Below are positions 53,708-62,908 of a stretch of 64,000 bases of DNA, one piece after another. The stretch is from Streptomyces sp. NBC_00102. GTDB taxonomy: Bacteria; Actinomycetota; Actinomycetes; Streptomycetales; Streptomycetaceae. Position 1 is the first letter of the stretch, and the number at the start of each line of letters is the position of its first letter. The position numbers and the translations under genes were made by a program. The DNA is taken from NCBI RefSeq assembly GCF_026343115.1, contig NZ_JAPEMC010000001.1, forward strand, positions 5,621,001 through 5,685,000. Direction: 5' to 3'. Under the pieces are notes generated by a model, which saw only the letters and a list, made by a program, of their open reading frames with translations, was not told the DNA's origin and made no database searches.

Positions 53708-55027
53708 TCAGTCGCCCAGCACGCGCCGCAGGTAGTCGTTGCCGAACAGCCGGTCCGGGTCGAGCCGGTCGCGTACCGCCGTGAACTCGCCGAACCGCGG
53801 GTAGACCTCCGCGAGGTATCCGGCGTCCCGGGTGTGCACCTTCCCCCAGTGCGGACGGCCCCCGTGCGCCGTCATGATCCGCTCGACCGCGGTGAAGTAC
53901 GCCTGGTGGGGAGTGCCCCGGTAGAGATGGACGGCGATGTAGGCGCTCTCGCGGCCGGACGCCGTGGAGAGGGCGATGTCGTCCGCGGGGGCGGTACGGA
54001 CCTCCACCGGGAAGCTGATCCGCAGCGGCGACCGGTCCACCATCGCCTTGAGTTCTCGCAGCGCCGCCACCGCGGCCTCGCGCGGAAGGGCGTACTCCAT
54101 TTCCACGAAGCGCACCCGGCGCGGGCTGGTGAACACCTTGTAGGGGATGTCGGTGTAGGTACGGGCCGACAGGGCCCGGCTGGAGATCCGGGCGATCGAG
54201 GGGATGGCCGCCGGGAAGGCCCGGCCCACCGAACAGGCCACCTGGAAGATCCCGTTGGAGAGGAGCTCGTCCTCGATCCAGCCACTGATCCGGCCGGGCG
54301 GGGCGGAGGGGCCCGCGCTGCGGTTGTTGCGCTTGGTGTTGCAGTTGCCGGTGTGCGGGAACCAGTAGAACTCGAAGTGCTCGTTCTCGGTGACCAGCTC
54401 GTCGAAGCCGGAGGTCACCGCGTCGAAGGTCATCGGCTCCTCGCGGGCGGTCAGCAGGAAGACCGGTTCCACGGCGAAGGTGATCGCGGTGATCACGCCC
54501 AGCGCGCCGAGCCCGATCCGCGCGACCGCGAAGATCTCCGGGTTCTCCCGCTCGGAGCAGCGCAGCACCGAGCCGTCCGCGGTGACCAGCTCCAGGGCCC
54601 GGATCTGCGCGGCTATGGACGCCGAATCGCGGCCCGTGCCGTGGGTGCCGGTGGAGGTCGCCCCGGCGACGGTCTGCTCCATGATGTCGCCCATGTTGGT
54701 GAGCGACAGGCCCTCCCGGGCGAGAGCGGCGTTGAGCCGCTTGAGCGGAGTGCCCGCCTCCACGGTGACCGTCATCGCCTCCCGGTCGATCCCGCGGATG
54801 CCGGTGAGCAGGTCGGGGCGGACGAGCACCCCGTCGGTCGCGGCCGCGGCCGTGAACGAGTGACCCGTGCCGACCGGCTTCACCCGCAGCCCGTCCTCGG
54901 CGGCCCGGCGCACCGCGTCGGCGAGCTCGTCGACGGAGGCGGGCGAGACCTCCCGTACCGGCCGGGCGGTGACGTTCCCCGCCCAGTTGCGCCACGCGCG
55001 CGTCGTCCCTGCGTCGGTGCTGGTCAT
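53708..55027 (-). CDS. FAD-linked sugar-lactone or alditol-type oxidase
   Basis: This 439-residue oxidase has the VAO-type FAD domain ([50 protein letters not shown] and [15 protein letters not shown]) and an ALO-type C-terminal domain ending in [43 protein letters not shown]. The HWGK block is characteristic of D-arabinono-1,4-lactone oxidase and alditol oxidase relatives. In the VGTGHSF region Ser sits where some family members bind FAD covalently through His; GHS here suggests a His-linked flavin is possible. The substrate is probably a polyol or aldonolactone. The start is uncertain between ATG 55027 and GTG 55036. Divergent from the ferrochelatase gene. Confidence 0.87.
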   Translation of the reverse strand: MTSTDAGTTRAWRNWAGNVTARPVREVSPASVDELADAVRRAAEDGLRVKPVGTGHSFTAAAATDGVLVRPDLLTGIRGIDREAMTVTVEAGTPLKRLNAALAREGLSLTNMGDIMEQTVAGATSTGTHGTGRDSASIAAQIRALELVTADGSVLRCSERENPEIFAVARIGLGALGVITAITFAVEPVFLLTAREEPMTFDAVTSGFDELVTENEHFEFYWFPHTGNCNTKRNNRSAGPSAPPGRISGWIEDELLSNGIFQVACSVGRAFPAAIPSIARISSRALSARTYTDIPYKVFTSPRRVRFVEMEYALPREAAVAALRELKAMVDRSPLRISFPVEVRTAPADDIALSTASGRESAYIAVHLYRGTPHQAYFTAVERIMTAHGGRPHWGKVHTRDAGYLAEVYPRFGEFTAVRDRLDPDRLFGNDYLRRVLGD

Positions 55028-55317
55028 CTTCCCCACGCTTTCCCGTCCGAGCCGGCCCCACGAGCCGCCGATACCCCGGGGAACGCCGCAACGGCCGCGA
55101 GCGTCCCCACCACCGCGTGACCCGCCCCGCGCCGGACGCGTCGGCGAAGAACGCCACGGCCGGGAACGGCGGGCTCCCGGCCAGTTGGAGGGGGATCATA
55201 CTCACGGACCCGGCCCACTCCCCGCCCGGCCGCGGGACCGCCCCGTACACCTCGCCCCGGAGGCCCGGGCGGATGTCGGTTGCGATGCGCCCGGCGGCGG
55301 ATGGCAGGATCGGAGCC

Positions 55318-56445
55318 ATGTCCGATCTGCGCGACCCCGCACCCTACGACGCCCTGCTGCTCCTCTCCTTCGGCGGCCCCGAAGGCCCGGACGACGTGGT
55401 TCCGTTCCTCCGGAACGTCACCCACGGCCGGGGCATCCCCGAGGAGCGGCTGAAGGAGGTCGGTAAGCACTACTTCCTCTTCGGCGGCGTCAGCCCGATC
55501 AACGCCCAGAACCGGGACCTCCTGGAAGCGTTGCGCAAGGACTTCGCCGATCACGGGCTGGACCTCCCGGTGTACTGGGGCAACCGCAACTGGGCCCCGT
55601 ACCTGACCGACACGCTGCGCGAGATGACCGAGGCGGGCCACCGCAGGATCCTGGTCCTCGCGACGAGCGCCTACGCCTCCTACTCGGGCTGCCGGCAGTA
55701 CCGCGAGAACCTCGCCGAGGCGCTGGAGACCCTGCGGGCCGAAGGCCTGACGGTGCCGCGCGTGGACAAGCTGCGTCACTACTTCAACCACCCCGGCTTC
55801 GTCGGCCCCATGACCGACGGTGTACTCGCCTCGCTCGAGAGCCTCACCGAAGAGGAGCGGGCCGGGGCCCACCTGGCCTTCACCACGCATTCGATTCCCG
55901 TGTCGGCGGCCGACACCTCCGGGCCGCTGGAAGCACACGGCGACGGCGGCGCCTACGTCGCCGAGCACCTCGACGTGGCCCGGGTGATCGTCGAAGCGGT
56001 GCGCGAGGAGACCGGTGTCGAGTACCCCTGGCGGCTCGTCTACCAGTCGCGCAGCGGCGCCCCGCACATCCCGTGGCTGGAGCCCGACATCTGCGACCAC
56101 CTGGAGACCCTGCACGGCGAGGGTGTCCCGGCCGTCGTGATGGCCCCCATCGGGTTCGTCTCGGACCACATGGAGGTCCTCTACGACCTCGACACCGAGG
56201 CCACCGCGAAGGCCGCCGAACTCGGACTGCCCGTCCGCCGGTCCGCCACGGTCGGGGCCGACCCGCGTTTCGCGGCCGCCGTACGCGACCTCGTGCTGGA
56301 GCGCGCCGCCACCGAGCAGGGGTACCGCGCGGACCGCTGCGCGCTCGGTGCCCTCGGGCCCTCGCACGACCTCTGCCCGGCCGGCTGCTGCCCGGCCAGG
56401 GCGCCGAAGCCGGCCGCCGCGGGTGCCGACAGCCCGTTCTCCTGA
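55318..56445 (+). CDS. hemH: Ferrochelatase (coproporphyrin type)
   Basis: The enzyme inserts iron into a porphyrin ring in haem synthesis. Actinobacteria use the coproporphyrin-dependent route, so the substrate is probably coproporphyrin III (CpfC). The 375-residue protein has [15 protein letters not shown] at the start, NPxxR-like [11 protein letters not shown], the catalytic histidine in FTTHSIPVS, and [17 protein letters not shown] with the second acidic/His block. A cysteine cluster near the C-terminus ([19 protein letters not shown]), plus CRQYREN, matches the iron-sulfur cluster ligands of actinobacterial enzymes. ATG 55318 follows GGAG. The inositol monophosphatase gene follows about 100 bases downstream. 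Confidence 0.94.
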   Translation: MSDLRDPAPYDALLLLSFGGPEGPDDVVPFLRNVTHGRGIPEERLKEVGKHYFLFGGVSPINAQNRDLLEALRKDFADHGLDLPVYWGNRNWAPYLTDTLREMTEAGHRRILVLATSAYASYSGCRQYRENLAEALETLRAEGLTVPRVDKLRHYFNHPGFVGPMTDGVLASLESLTEEERAGAHLAFTTHSIPVSAADTSGPLEAHGDGGAYVAEHLDVARVIVEAVREETGVEYPWRLVYQSRSGAPHIPWLEPDICDHLETLHGEGVPAVVMAPIGFVSDHMEVLYDLDTEATAKAAELGLPVRRSATVGADPRFAAAVRDLVLERAATEQGYRADRCALGALGPSHDLCPAGCCPARAPKPAAAGADSPFS

Positions 56446-56547
56446 CCGTGCCTGCGGGGGGCGGGGCCGGAACCGGTCCGCCCCCGTTCGCCACCGGTGC
56501 CGCACGACCCGACCCGACCTGTCCGAATCCGACTCCCTGGGAGCGCC

Positions 56548-57348
56548 GTGACCGACCCCCTGCTCGCCGAACTCCTCGAACTCGCCCGGACCGCCGCCGC
56601 CCGCGCCGGAGCCCTGCTGCGTGACGGCCGTCCCGCCGACCTGGGGGTGGCCGCCACCAAGTCGAGCCCCATCGACGTCGTCACCGAGATGGACATCGCC
56701 GCCGAGAAGCTGATCACCGGCTACCTCTCCGAGCACCGACCCGAGGACGGCTTCCTCGGCGAGGAGGGCGCGAGCCGCGAGGGCACCAGCGGTGTCCGCT
56801 GGGTCATCGACCCGCTGGACGGGACGGTGAACTACCTCTACAACCTGCCGACCTGGGCCGTCTCGATCGCCGCCGAACTCGACGGGGAGCGGGTCGTGGG
56901 TGTGGTCGAGGCCCCGATGCGCGGCGAGACCTTCCACGCGGTGCTCGGCGGGGGCGCGTACGTGAACGGCACCGCGCTGCGCTGCCGCCCCGCGCCGCCG
57001 CTGGACCAGGCGCTGGTGTCGACCGGCTTCAACTACGTCGCCACCGTCCGCACCCACCAGGCCGACGTGGCCCAGCGGCTGATCCCCCGGCTGCGGGACA
57101 TCCGGCGCGGGGGCTCGGCCGCCATCGACCTGTGCGACGTGGCCGCCGGCCGGCTCGACGGCTACTACGAGCGCGGACTCCACCCGTGGGACCTGGCGGC
57201 GGGCGACCTGATCGCCCGCGAGGCAGGGGCGCTCACCGGTGGACGCCCCGGCCTGCCCGCCGACGGGGACCTGACGGTGGCCGCCTCGCCGGGCGTCTTC
57301 GAGCCGCTCCAGAAGATCCTGGAAGAGCTGGGCGCCTGGCACGACTGA
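56548..57348 (+). CDS. Inositol monophosphatase family protein
   Basis: This 266-residue magnesium-dependent phosphatase has the metal-binding blocks FLGEEGASREG, WVIDPLDGTVNYLYNLPTWAVSIA and RGGSAAIDLCDVAAGRLDGYYERGLHPWDLAAG, the standard order of the family. It probably removes phosphate from inositol 1-phosphate or a related sugar phosphate, and in actinobacteria this can feed mycothiol and phosphoinositide synthesis. GTG 56548 has GGGAG four bases upstream, better than an in-frame ATG at 56497. It is in line with the ferrochelatase gene and ends at a strong terminator. Confidence 0.92.
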   Translation: MTDPLLAELLELARTAAARAGALLRDGRPADLGVAATKSSPIDVVTEMDIAAEKLITGYLSEHRPEDGFLGEEGASREGTSGVRWVIDPLDGTVNYLYNLPTWAVSIAAELDGERVVGVVEAPMRGETFHAVLGGGAYVNGTALRCRPAPPLDQALVSTGFNYVATVRTHQADVAQRLIPRLRDIRRGGSAAIDLCDVAAGRLDGYYERGLHPWDLAAGDLIAREAGALTGGRPGLPADGDLTVAASPGVFEPLQKILEELGAWHD

Positions 57349-57361
57349 CGCCGAAGACGCG

Positions 57362-57403
57362 GAACGCCCGCCGGAAGCTCCCAGGAGCTTCCGGCGGGCG
57401 TTC
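57362..57403 (+). terminator. Terminator after the phosphatase gene
   Basis: A perfect 19-base-pair stem (57362-57380 with 57385-57403) with a CCAG loop, 13 bases after the stop. The following 57410-57560 consists of degenerate GGTGGTGCGGCTC-type short repeats, unusually G and T rich on the plus strand. Confidence 0.92.
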
Positions 57404-57572
57404 GCCGTGGTGCGGTTCGTGTGTGCTGCCGCGGCTCGACGGTGCTGTGCGGCTCGGTGGTGCGGCTCCGGTGGTGCGGCTCGGTCGTTCGGGTGTGGCC
57501 TGGTGGTACGGGTGGGGCTCGGTGGTGCGGGTCGCGCACGTGCGGTGGGTGCGGTGTGCGGGTCGGCCGGGG

Positions 57573-57746
57573 TCAGACCGTGGTGACTCCGGTCTCGACG
57601 CCGTGTTCGGCGGCGAGGCGCAGCAGATCGTCCAGCTCGCTCTGCTCGACGTCCGCCAGGAAGTCGTCACCCGTCTCGCGGGCCCGGGTGAGGTCGGACT
57701 CGGTCGTCCGGATGCGGTGGAGAAGCCCTGCGGTGAAAGCGTCCAT
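57573..57746 (-). CDS. Small conserved hypothetical protein
   Basis: This 57-residue protein is MDAFTAGLLHRIRTTESDL followed by TRARETGDDFLADVEQSELDDLLRLAAEHGVETGVTTV. It is a helical, acidic, soluble peptide. ATG 57746 is preceded by GAGGGGGCG; the frame stays open to 57929 upstream, but the extra part is arginine rich and non-family-like. Small proteins like this occur next to cutR in Streptomyces from memory. It is divergent from cutRS, sharing a promoter region with a 14-base palindrome. Function unknown. Confidence 0.72.
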   Translation of the reverse strand: MDAFTAGLLHRIRTTESDLTRARETGDDFLADVEQSELDDLLRLAAEHGVETGVTTV

Positions 57747-58129
57747 GAAGCGCCCCCTCGGCGTGGGTCGGTGGCACGGGGGTGTGCCGGGGATGTCTCG
57801 GGCCTGGTCCCGAGTGCCGTCGGTCACGCGGTTCCTCCGGGAAAAGGAACGGCAGTGGCGAGCCACGTACGTGGCGTGATCGCGGGTGTAAATCCGTCCT
57901 CCCCGGGCCCGCACGGGGAGAAACCTCAACTCGCCCGTGAATATGCCCCCTTCCTCGTTTTCCCCCGAACCCGCAGGTCGCCGGGGGCCGCCTTACCGCC
58001 GGTTTATGGGTGTTGCGGGCAGGATGGTCGCGAACAGTCGGCCCGACGTGCCCCGCGAAGGGGCCGGCCGGGCCGCCTCCCGGACGTGCGAGACGTCCGC
58101 GTGAACTGCATCAGAGAAGGGACAGTGCC
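57747..58129. other. Divergent region upstream of cutRS, with a 14-base palindrome
   Basis: About 380 bases. The perfect palindrome GCCACGTACGTGGC lies at 57862-57875, about 115 bases before the small minus-strand gene and 255 bases before cutR. A hairpin-capable GTTCCT and AGGAAC pair lies at about 57833-57850. The AT-rich GTGTAAATCC at 57886-57895 could be part of a promoter. AAGGGA precedes the cutR GTG. Confidence 0.45.
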
Positions 58130-58783
58130 GTGCGCGTACTCGTCGTCGAGGACGAGCAGCTGCTCGCCGACGCGGTGGCCACCGGACTCCGCCGCGAGGC
58201 GATGGCCGTCGACGTGGTCTACGACGGAGCGGCGGCCCTGGAACGGGTCGGGGTCAACGACTACGACGTCGTGGTGCTCGACCGGGACCTCCCGCTCGTG
58301 CACGGGGACGACGTCTGCCGCAAGATCGTCGAGCTGGGCATGCCCACCCGGGTGCTCATGCTCACCGCCTCCGGCGACGTCTCCGACCGGGTCGAAGGCC
58401 TGGAACTGGGGGCCGACGACTACCTCCCCAAGCCCTTCGCCTTCAGTGAGCTGACCGCCCGGGTCCGCGCGCTGGGCCGCCGTACGACGGTGGCGCTGCC
58501 GCCCGTCCTGGAGCGGGCCGGCATCAAGCTCGACCCCAACCGCCGCGAGGTCTTCCGGGGCGAGCAGGAGATCCAGCTCGCGCCGAAGGAGTTCGCCGTG
58601 CTGGAGGTCCTGATGCGCAGCGAGGGCGCCGTGGTCTCGGCCGAGCAGCTGCTGGAGAAGGCGTGGGACGAGAACACCGACCCCTTCACCAACGTCGTGC
58701 GGGTGACCGTCATGACGCTGCGCCGCAAACTCGGTGAGCCTCCCGTCATCATCACCGTCCCCGGCTCCGGTTACCGGATCTGA
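58130..58783 (+). CDS. cutR: Response regulator CutR (OmpR family)
   Basis: CutR is the response regulator of CutRS, the first two-component system described in Streptomyces, which affects antibiotic production and secretion stress. The 217-residue protein has a receiver domain (VRVLVVEDEQLL with the acidic pair, phospho-acceptor Asp51 in VVVLDRDLPL, Lys in YLPKPFAFSEL). The OmpR-type winged helix (IQLAPKEFAVLEVLMRSEGAVVSAEQLLEKAW and NVVRVTVMTLRRKLGEPPVIITVPGSGYRI) binds DNA. GTG 58130 has AAGGGA upstream and matches the known length. It is co-transcribed with cutS, eight bases away. Confidence 0.95.
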   Translation: MRVLVVEDEQLLADAVATGLRREAMAVDVVYDGAAALERVGVNDYDVVVLDRDLPLVHGDDVCRKIVELGMPTRVLMLTASGDVSDRVEGLELGADDYLPKPFAFSELTARVRALGRRTTVALPPVLERAGIKLDPNRREVFRGEQEIQLAPKEFAVLEVLMRSEGAVVSAEQLLEKAWDENTDPFTNVVRVTVMTLRRKLGEPPVIITVPGSGYRI

Positions 58784-58791
58784 GCGATTCG

Positions 58792-60033
58792 ATGGCCACG
58801 TCCTCGGCGCCGCTGCCGGCGCCTCCGAAACCCACCTGGGACCCCAAGCAGCAGGACCTCACCTCGCCCTGGCTGCGTCCCACCATCCGGATACGGCTGA
58901 CGCTCCTCTACGGCGGGATGTTCCTGATCGCGGGCATCCTGCTGCTCGCGATCATCTACATGCTGGCCGCGCAGGCCCTGCACGACGCGGGAGGCCCCGC
59001 CTTCCAGGTGTCCGGCACCAACGTCCGGATCTCCAGCACGACGTGCCCCCAGCTGGCGGCCTCGCAGAACAACGACCAGCTCAACGACGCCATCAAGGCC
59101 TGCACGGCCTCCCAGCGCCAGCACGCGCTGGACAGCCTGCTGAACCGGGCCCTGCTGGCGCTCGTCGGGCTCAGCATCATCGCCTTCGCCTTCGGTTACG
59201 CGATGGCGGGCCGCGTCCTGTCCCCGCTCGGCAAGATCACCCGTACCGCCCGCAGGGTGGCCGGGACCGACCTGTCCCGCCGGATCGAGCTGGACGGGCC
59301 GGACGACGAGCTCAAGGAGCTCTCGGACACCTTCGACGAGATGCTGGACCGCCTGGAGCGCGCCTTCACCGCGCAGCAGCGGTTCGTCGGCAACGCCTCG
59401 CACGAGCTGCGGACCCCGCTGGCGATCAACCGCACCCTGCTGGAGGTCCACCTCTCCGACCCCGCGGCCCCGCCCGAGCTCCAGCAGCTGGGCAAGACGC
59501 TGCTCGCCACCAACGAGCGCAGCGAGCAGCTGGTGGAGGGCCTCCTGCTGCTCGCCAGGAGCGAGAACCAGATCGTCGAGCGGAAACCGGTCGACCTGGC
59601 CGAGGTCGCCGAGCGCGCCATCGACCAGGCCCGCGCGGAGGCGGCCCAGAAGGGCGTGGAGATCCGCGGCGAGCGCGCGCCCGCCGTGGTCCAGGGCAAC
59701 GGCGTCCTGCTGGAGCGGATCGCCCTGAACCTCGTGCAGAACGCGGTGCGCTACAACGCGCCGGAGGACGGCTGGGTGGAGGTCACCACCCACTTCGGGC
59801 CCGGACAGGCCCTGCTGGTGGTCTCGAACACGGGGCCGGTGGTTCCCGCCTACGAGATCGACAACCTCTTCGAGCCGTTCCGCAGGCTCCGCACGGAGCG
59901 GACGGGGAGCGACAAGGGAGTCGGACTCGGCCTGTCGATCGCGAGATCCGTGGCCCGGGCCCATGGAGGCCGTATCATCGCGGAGCCCCGAGAGGGGGGC
60001 GGGCTCGTGATGCGCGTCACTCTGCCCGTCTGA
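58792..60033 (+). CDS. cutS: Sensor histidine kinase CutS
   Basis: CutS is the membrane sensor partner of CutR. The 413-residue protein has a proline-rich cytosolic N-terminus, membrane helix 1 (about 37-60), and a short extracellular loop (61-118) with exactly two cysteines (Cys85 in STTCPQ and Cys104 in IKACTA). Helix 2 (about 118-139), a HAMP segment, HisKA NASHELRTPLAINRTLLEVHL with phospho-His204, and the ATPase domain (VQNAVRYNAPEDG, GVGLGLSIARSVARAHGG) follow. The paired cysteines have been proposed in the literature, as I recall, to let the system sense protein folding by disulfide state. It overlaps no gene; its operon partner is cutR. Confidence 0.95.
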   Translation: MATSSAPLPAPPKPTWDPKQQDLTSPWLRPTIRIRLTLLYGGMFLIAGILLLAIIYMLAAQALHDAGGPAFQVSGTNVRISSTTCPQLAASQNNDQLNDAIKACTASQRQHALDSLLNRALLALVGLSIIAFAFGYAMAGRVLSPLGKITRTARRVAGTDLSRRIELDGPDDELKELSDTFDEMLDRLERAFTAQQRFVGNASHELRTPLAINRTLLEVHLSDPAAPPELQQLGKTLLATNERSEQLVEGLLLLARSENQIVERKPVDLAEVAERAIDQARAEAAQKGVEIRGERAPAVVQGNGVLLERIALNLVQNAVRYNAPEDGWVEVTTHFGPGQALLVVSNTGPVVPAYEIDNLFEPFRRLRTERTGSDKGVGLGLSIARSVARAHGGRIIAEPREGGGLVMRVTLPV

Positions 60034-60439
60034 AACGCGGCAGGGCGTGAGCGCGGGGAGGGTCCATCGCTTTCGCTTTGAGCGGAATTTTCGTACTGCG
60101 TCACCGGTTTGTCCCTGTGTGATCGATCACAGGGGCCACAGTGGACGCGTCTACTCTCCGTGAGACTCTCTCGGCCGTAAAGCCGGGAAACGCCCGTGTT
60201 TTCGGGGGTTGGTATCACGGGAAGTACACGGGGTGGCACCCGTGAAGCACGACATCCGGACCGTGTACGGTCCCCTTCGCCACCCAAGACGACCGCTCAG
60301 CGGCGGCCGGTTCGGGTGTCGATTGAGTAACAGACCTTGATGTGAGGCAAAATCTCCGCCTCAGGTCGGGCACAAGTCCGGCCTCTCACGCGTTACGTGC
60401 GCTGAGACACCCGCAGACACCCAAGAGGGGGAGAGCGAC
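60034..60439. other. Long leader region before the DUF4193 gene
   Basis: About 405 bases without a gene. It contains the perfect palindrome TGTGATCGATCACA at 60118-60131, a small hairpin (CACGGG and CCCGTG, about 60229-60244), and an AT-rich zone with TTGAGT (60323-60328) and CAAAAT (60348-60353) as a poor promoter candidate with 19-base spacing. The DUF4193 ribosome site is AGGGGGAGAG. No conserved riboswitch blocks were recognised. Confidence 0.45.
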
Positions 60440-60736
60440 ATGGCAACGGATTACGACACCCCACGCAAGACCGACGACGACGTCGATCAGGACAGCCTGG
60501 AAGAGCTGAAGGCGCGGCGGAGCGACAAGACCGCGTCCGCCGTCGACGTCGACGAGTTCGACGCCGCGGAGGGCCTTGAACTGCCCGGCGCGGACCTGTC
60601 CAACGAGGAACTCGCCGTTCGCGTCCTGCCCAAGCAGGCCGACGAGTTCACCTGCATGAGCTGTTTCCTCGTGCACCACCGCAGCCAGCTGGCTCGCGAG
60701 AAGAACGGCCAGCCGATCTGCCGCGACTGCGACTGA
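60440..60736 (+). CDS. DUF4193 family protein
   Basis: This 98-residue acidic protein is highly conserved in actinobacteria. It begins MATDYDTPRKTDDD, has SLEELKARRSD and LSNEELAVRVLPKQADEFTCMSCFLVHHRSQLA, and ends ICRDCD. The CxxC and CRDC pairs form a likely zinc site of the zinc-ribbon type. It probably acts in the cytoplasm as a small nucleic-acid or RNA-polymerase-associated factor, but the function is not established. ATG 60440 has GGGGGAG before it. The next gene starts 12 bases after its stop, so they are likely one operon. Confidence 0.9.
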   Translation: MATDYDTPRKTDDDVDQDSLEELKARRSDKTASAVDVDEFDAAEGLELPGADLSNEELAVRVLPKQADEFTCMSCFLVHHRSQLAREKNGQPICRDCD

Positions 60737-60748
60737 GGCAGGCCTGCC

Positions 60749-61717
60749 GTGACAGGCGACAACCCGTTCCGGAAGCGGCGCTCACGGCGCAATGAAGGGC
60801 CGGAGGCGAATGAGGGCGTCACGGGCCCGGCAGAGGGCTCGCAAGCCCCTGGCGGGCACCAAGAGGCCCCGCACGACACCTCCGGCGCGACCGACGACGA
60901 GCGGGGCCACCCGGCCTCGCTCGAAGTGGCCCCGGCGGCCGGCCCGCAGGACGGGGCCGGACAGGCCGGGGAGACCGGCAACCACGGGACTCCGGCACCC
61001 GAGGCGGCCCCGACCGGGCCGCTGAACGCGGTGAAGCGGGGCGTACACAAGGGCGGGGAGAGCGTCAGAGCGGTCGCCGGACATCTGGCCGACCGGATCA
61101 TCGACACGGCTCCCCGCGTCCCTGTGCGCGACCTCGCCACGCTTCGCCGGCACTTCCCGGGACTCGGTCCCGAGGAGATCGCGGACCGTCTGGTCCGGGG
61201 CGCGAGCAAGGCCACGGCGGCCGTGGGCGCAGGCATCGGAGCCGCGGCCATGCTGCCCGTACCCCCCGCCATGCTCGCCGAGCTGGCGGCGGAGATCACC
61301 GGGGTCGCCGCGATCGAGCTGAAGCTGGTCGCCGAGCTCCACGAGCTCTACGGCAGGCGCCCTCCGGGCAACCTCACCCAGCGCAGCACCGCCTACCTCA
61401 CCTCCTGGACGGAGGAGCGCGGCATCGACGTCAACCGCCCCATCACGCTCAACGCGGCCCTGGGCGGCCAGATGAAACGCGAGCTGCGCCAGCAGATCAT
61501 GAAGCGCATGGCGCGTGACGTGCCCAACCTCATCCCCTTCATGATCGGCGCCGCCGTGGGCGCGGCGATGAACCGCCGTGACACCCGGAAGCTGGCCGAG
61601 CACGTCAGGAAGGACCTGCGCAAGCAGCAGGTCGCCTGGGACCGGCTCACCGGGCTTCCGGCGCTGGAGCAGCCCGCCGACCCCACCGGAATCCCGCCGG
61701 AGGCGGAGGGCCGCTGA
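60749..61717 (+). CDS. EcsC-like conserved protein
   Basis: This 322-residue protein has a disordered N-terminal third (proline, glycine, alanine and glutamate, residues 1-95) and a helical C-terminal region. The latter contains an amphipathic and partly hydrophobic stretch (AAVGAGIGAAAMLPVPPAMLAELAAEITGVAAIELKLVAELHELYG) like EcsC-family proteins, which contact membranes or ABC transporters. A basic glycine/alanine helix (NLIPFMIGAAVGAAMNRRDTRKLAEHVRKDLRKQQVAWDRLTG) follows. Function unknown. GTG 60749 is 12 bases after the DUF4193 stop. Conserved gene order between DUF4193 and DUF3093 is typical of Streptomyces. Confidence 0.72.
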   Translation: MTGDNPFRKRRSRRNEGPEANEGVTGPAEGSQAPGGHQEAPHDTSGATDDERGHPASLEVAPAAGPQDGAGQAGETGNHGTPAPEAAPTGPLNAVKRGVHKGGESVRAVAGHLADRIIDTAPRVPVRDLATLRRHFPGLGPEEIADRLVRGASKATAAVGAGIGAAAMLPVPPAMLAELAAEITGVAAIELKLVAELHELYGRRPPGNLTQRSTAYLTSWTEERGIDVNRPITLNAALGGQMKRELRQQIMKRMARDVPNLIPFMIGAAVGAAMNRRDTRKLAEHVRKDLRKQQVAWDRLTGLPALEQPADPTGIPPEAEGR

Positions 61718-61797
61718 GGCCGGGGGGCCGCACGAGCCGCCCCCGCGCGGACACCCCGTGTCCTGGCGACCCGTGTCCCGGGTCTTCGGTGCCGCGT

Positions 61798-62265
61798 TCA
61801 GTCCTGCGCGGCCACCGGCGCCGCGGAGAGCGCGGCGATCAGCGCCTGCGGCTCACGCGTCGAGAGGTAGAGGTAGGGCGTGGGGTCCGCGGGGTCGGTC
61901 ACCTTCACCCGCACCGCCGTCGGGATGTAGCCGCGCAGCAGCATGAAAGCGCGCGCGTCCGCCTTGTACGTGCGCCAGGCCCGCGCCTCCTCCGCGTCCA
62001 GCGCCTCGGCGTCCCCGAGCGCCGAGAGAGGGATCCGCGCGTCCCCGGCGACCAGGGAGTCCGCGACCACCCGGATGCGGACGGAGCCGTACGAACTGAC
62101 CACGACCGCCGTCGCGGCCGTGCCTCCGACCAGACCCGCGAGCAGGTACAGGCCGCCGAGCGGCAGGAGCATCAGGGCGAAGGCCACCCCCACACCGAAG
62201 GCGATGAGCCACCAGGTGCGGGGTGCGGTGAGGCGTTCGTCGAAGGGCGGTACGGAAGGCTGCAT
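61798..62265 (-). CDS. DUF3093 family membrane protein
   Basis: This 155-residue protein has two membrane helices (WWLIAFGVGVAFALMLLPLGGLYLLAGLVGG, residues 18-49). A soluble domain follows, starting SSYGSVRIRVVADSLVAGDARIPLSALG and including AWRTYKADARAFMLLRGYIPTAVRVKVTDPADPTPYLYLSTREP, the core of DUF3093. Function unknown, but it is widely conserved in actinobacteria next to dut. ATG 62265 gives the normal family start. It is divergent from the thioesterase gene, with only about 60 bases between their starts. Confidence 0.88.
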   Translation of the reverse strand: MQPSVPPFDERLTAPRTWWLIAFGVGVAFALMLLPLGGLYLLAGLVGGTAATAVVVSSYGSVRIRVVADSLVAGDARIPLSALGDAEALDAEEARAWRTYKADARAFMLLRGYIPTAVRVKVTDPADPTPYLYLSTREPQALIAALSAAPVAAQD

Positions 62266-62323
62266 GGGAACAAGCTTGGCACGGCGAGACCCGCGGTCGG
62301 GCTCGCGGGTAAGGTCTGCGCGT

Positions 62324-62908
62324 GTGAGTGGAACATCTGCAGCTCTGACACCCCCGGCCGACGCGGTGGCACCCGTGCGGCACCCCGAGGCGCCCGCGCC
62401 CGGTGAGCTTCTCGGCTCGCACTACGAACACTGTTTCGGCTGCGGCGGCGAGCAGCCCCACGGCCTGCACCTCGCGGCGCGGGCCGGTGAGGGCGTGAGC
62501 GTGACCGCCGAGTTCACCGTGCGCCCCGAACACCAGGGAGCGCCCGGTCTGGCCCACGGCGGCGTGCTCGCCACGGCGCTGGACGAGACGCTCGGCTCGC
62601 TGAGCTGGCTGCTGCGGGTCATCGCGGTCACCGGCCGGCTGGAGACCGACTTCTCGCAGCCCGTCCCGGTCGGCACCGTGCTGCACCTGGACGCGCGGGT
62701 CGTCGCCGTGCACGGCAGGAAGATCTACTCCACCGCCATCGGCCGGATCGGCGGCCCCGGCGGCCCCGTCGCGGTGCGGGCCGACGCGCTCTTCGTCGAG
62801 GTGAAGGTCGACCACTTCATCGACAACGGCCGCCCCGACGAGATCCGCGCGGCGATGGCCGACCCCGACCAGATCAAGCGTGCCCGAGCCTTCGAGGTGA
62901 ACCCGTGA
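62324..62908 (+). CDS. PaaI family thioesterase (hotdog fold)
   Basis: This 194-residue hotdog protein includes HYEHCFGCGGEQPHGLHLAA at residues 30-50, then TAEFTVRPEHQGAPGLAHGGVLATALDETLGSLSW, the active-site block of PaaI-type acyl-CoA thioesterases (HGG followed by DE). The enzyme should hydrolyse an acyl-CoA or related thioester. The cysteine pair CFGCG is a feature of an actinobacterial subgroup. GTG 62324 is judged the start because a MSGTSAAL-type family beginning fits. Its last four bases overlap the dut start (GTGA), so the two are coupled. Confidence 0.85.
   Translation: MSGTSAALTPPADAVAPVRHPEAPAPGELLGSHYEHCFGCGGEQPHGLHLAARAGEGVSVTAEFTVRPEHQGAPGLAHGGVLATALDETLGSLSWLLRVIAVTGRLETDFSQPVPVGTVLHLDARVVAVHGRKIYSTAIGRIGGPGGPVAVRADALFVEVKVDHFIDNGRPDEIRAAMADPDQIKRARAFEVNP

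Noticed and set aside
60118..60131. Crp binding site
   Set aside because: The half-sites fit but the spacer is four bases instead of six, so I list it only as an unassigned palindrome.
62310..62324. TAAGGT as the -10 of a leaderless thioesterase mRNA
   Set aside because: No -35 lies at a usable distance; the nearest TTGGCA is 28 bases away.
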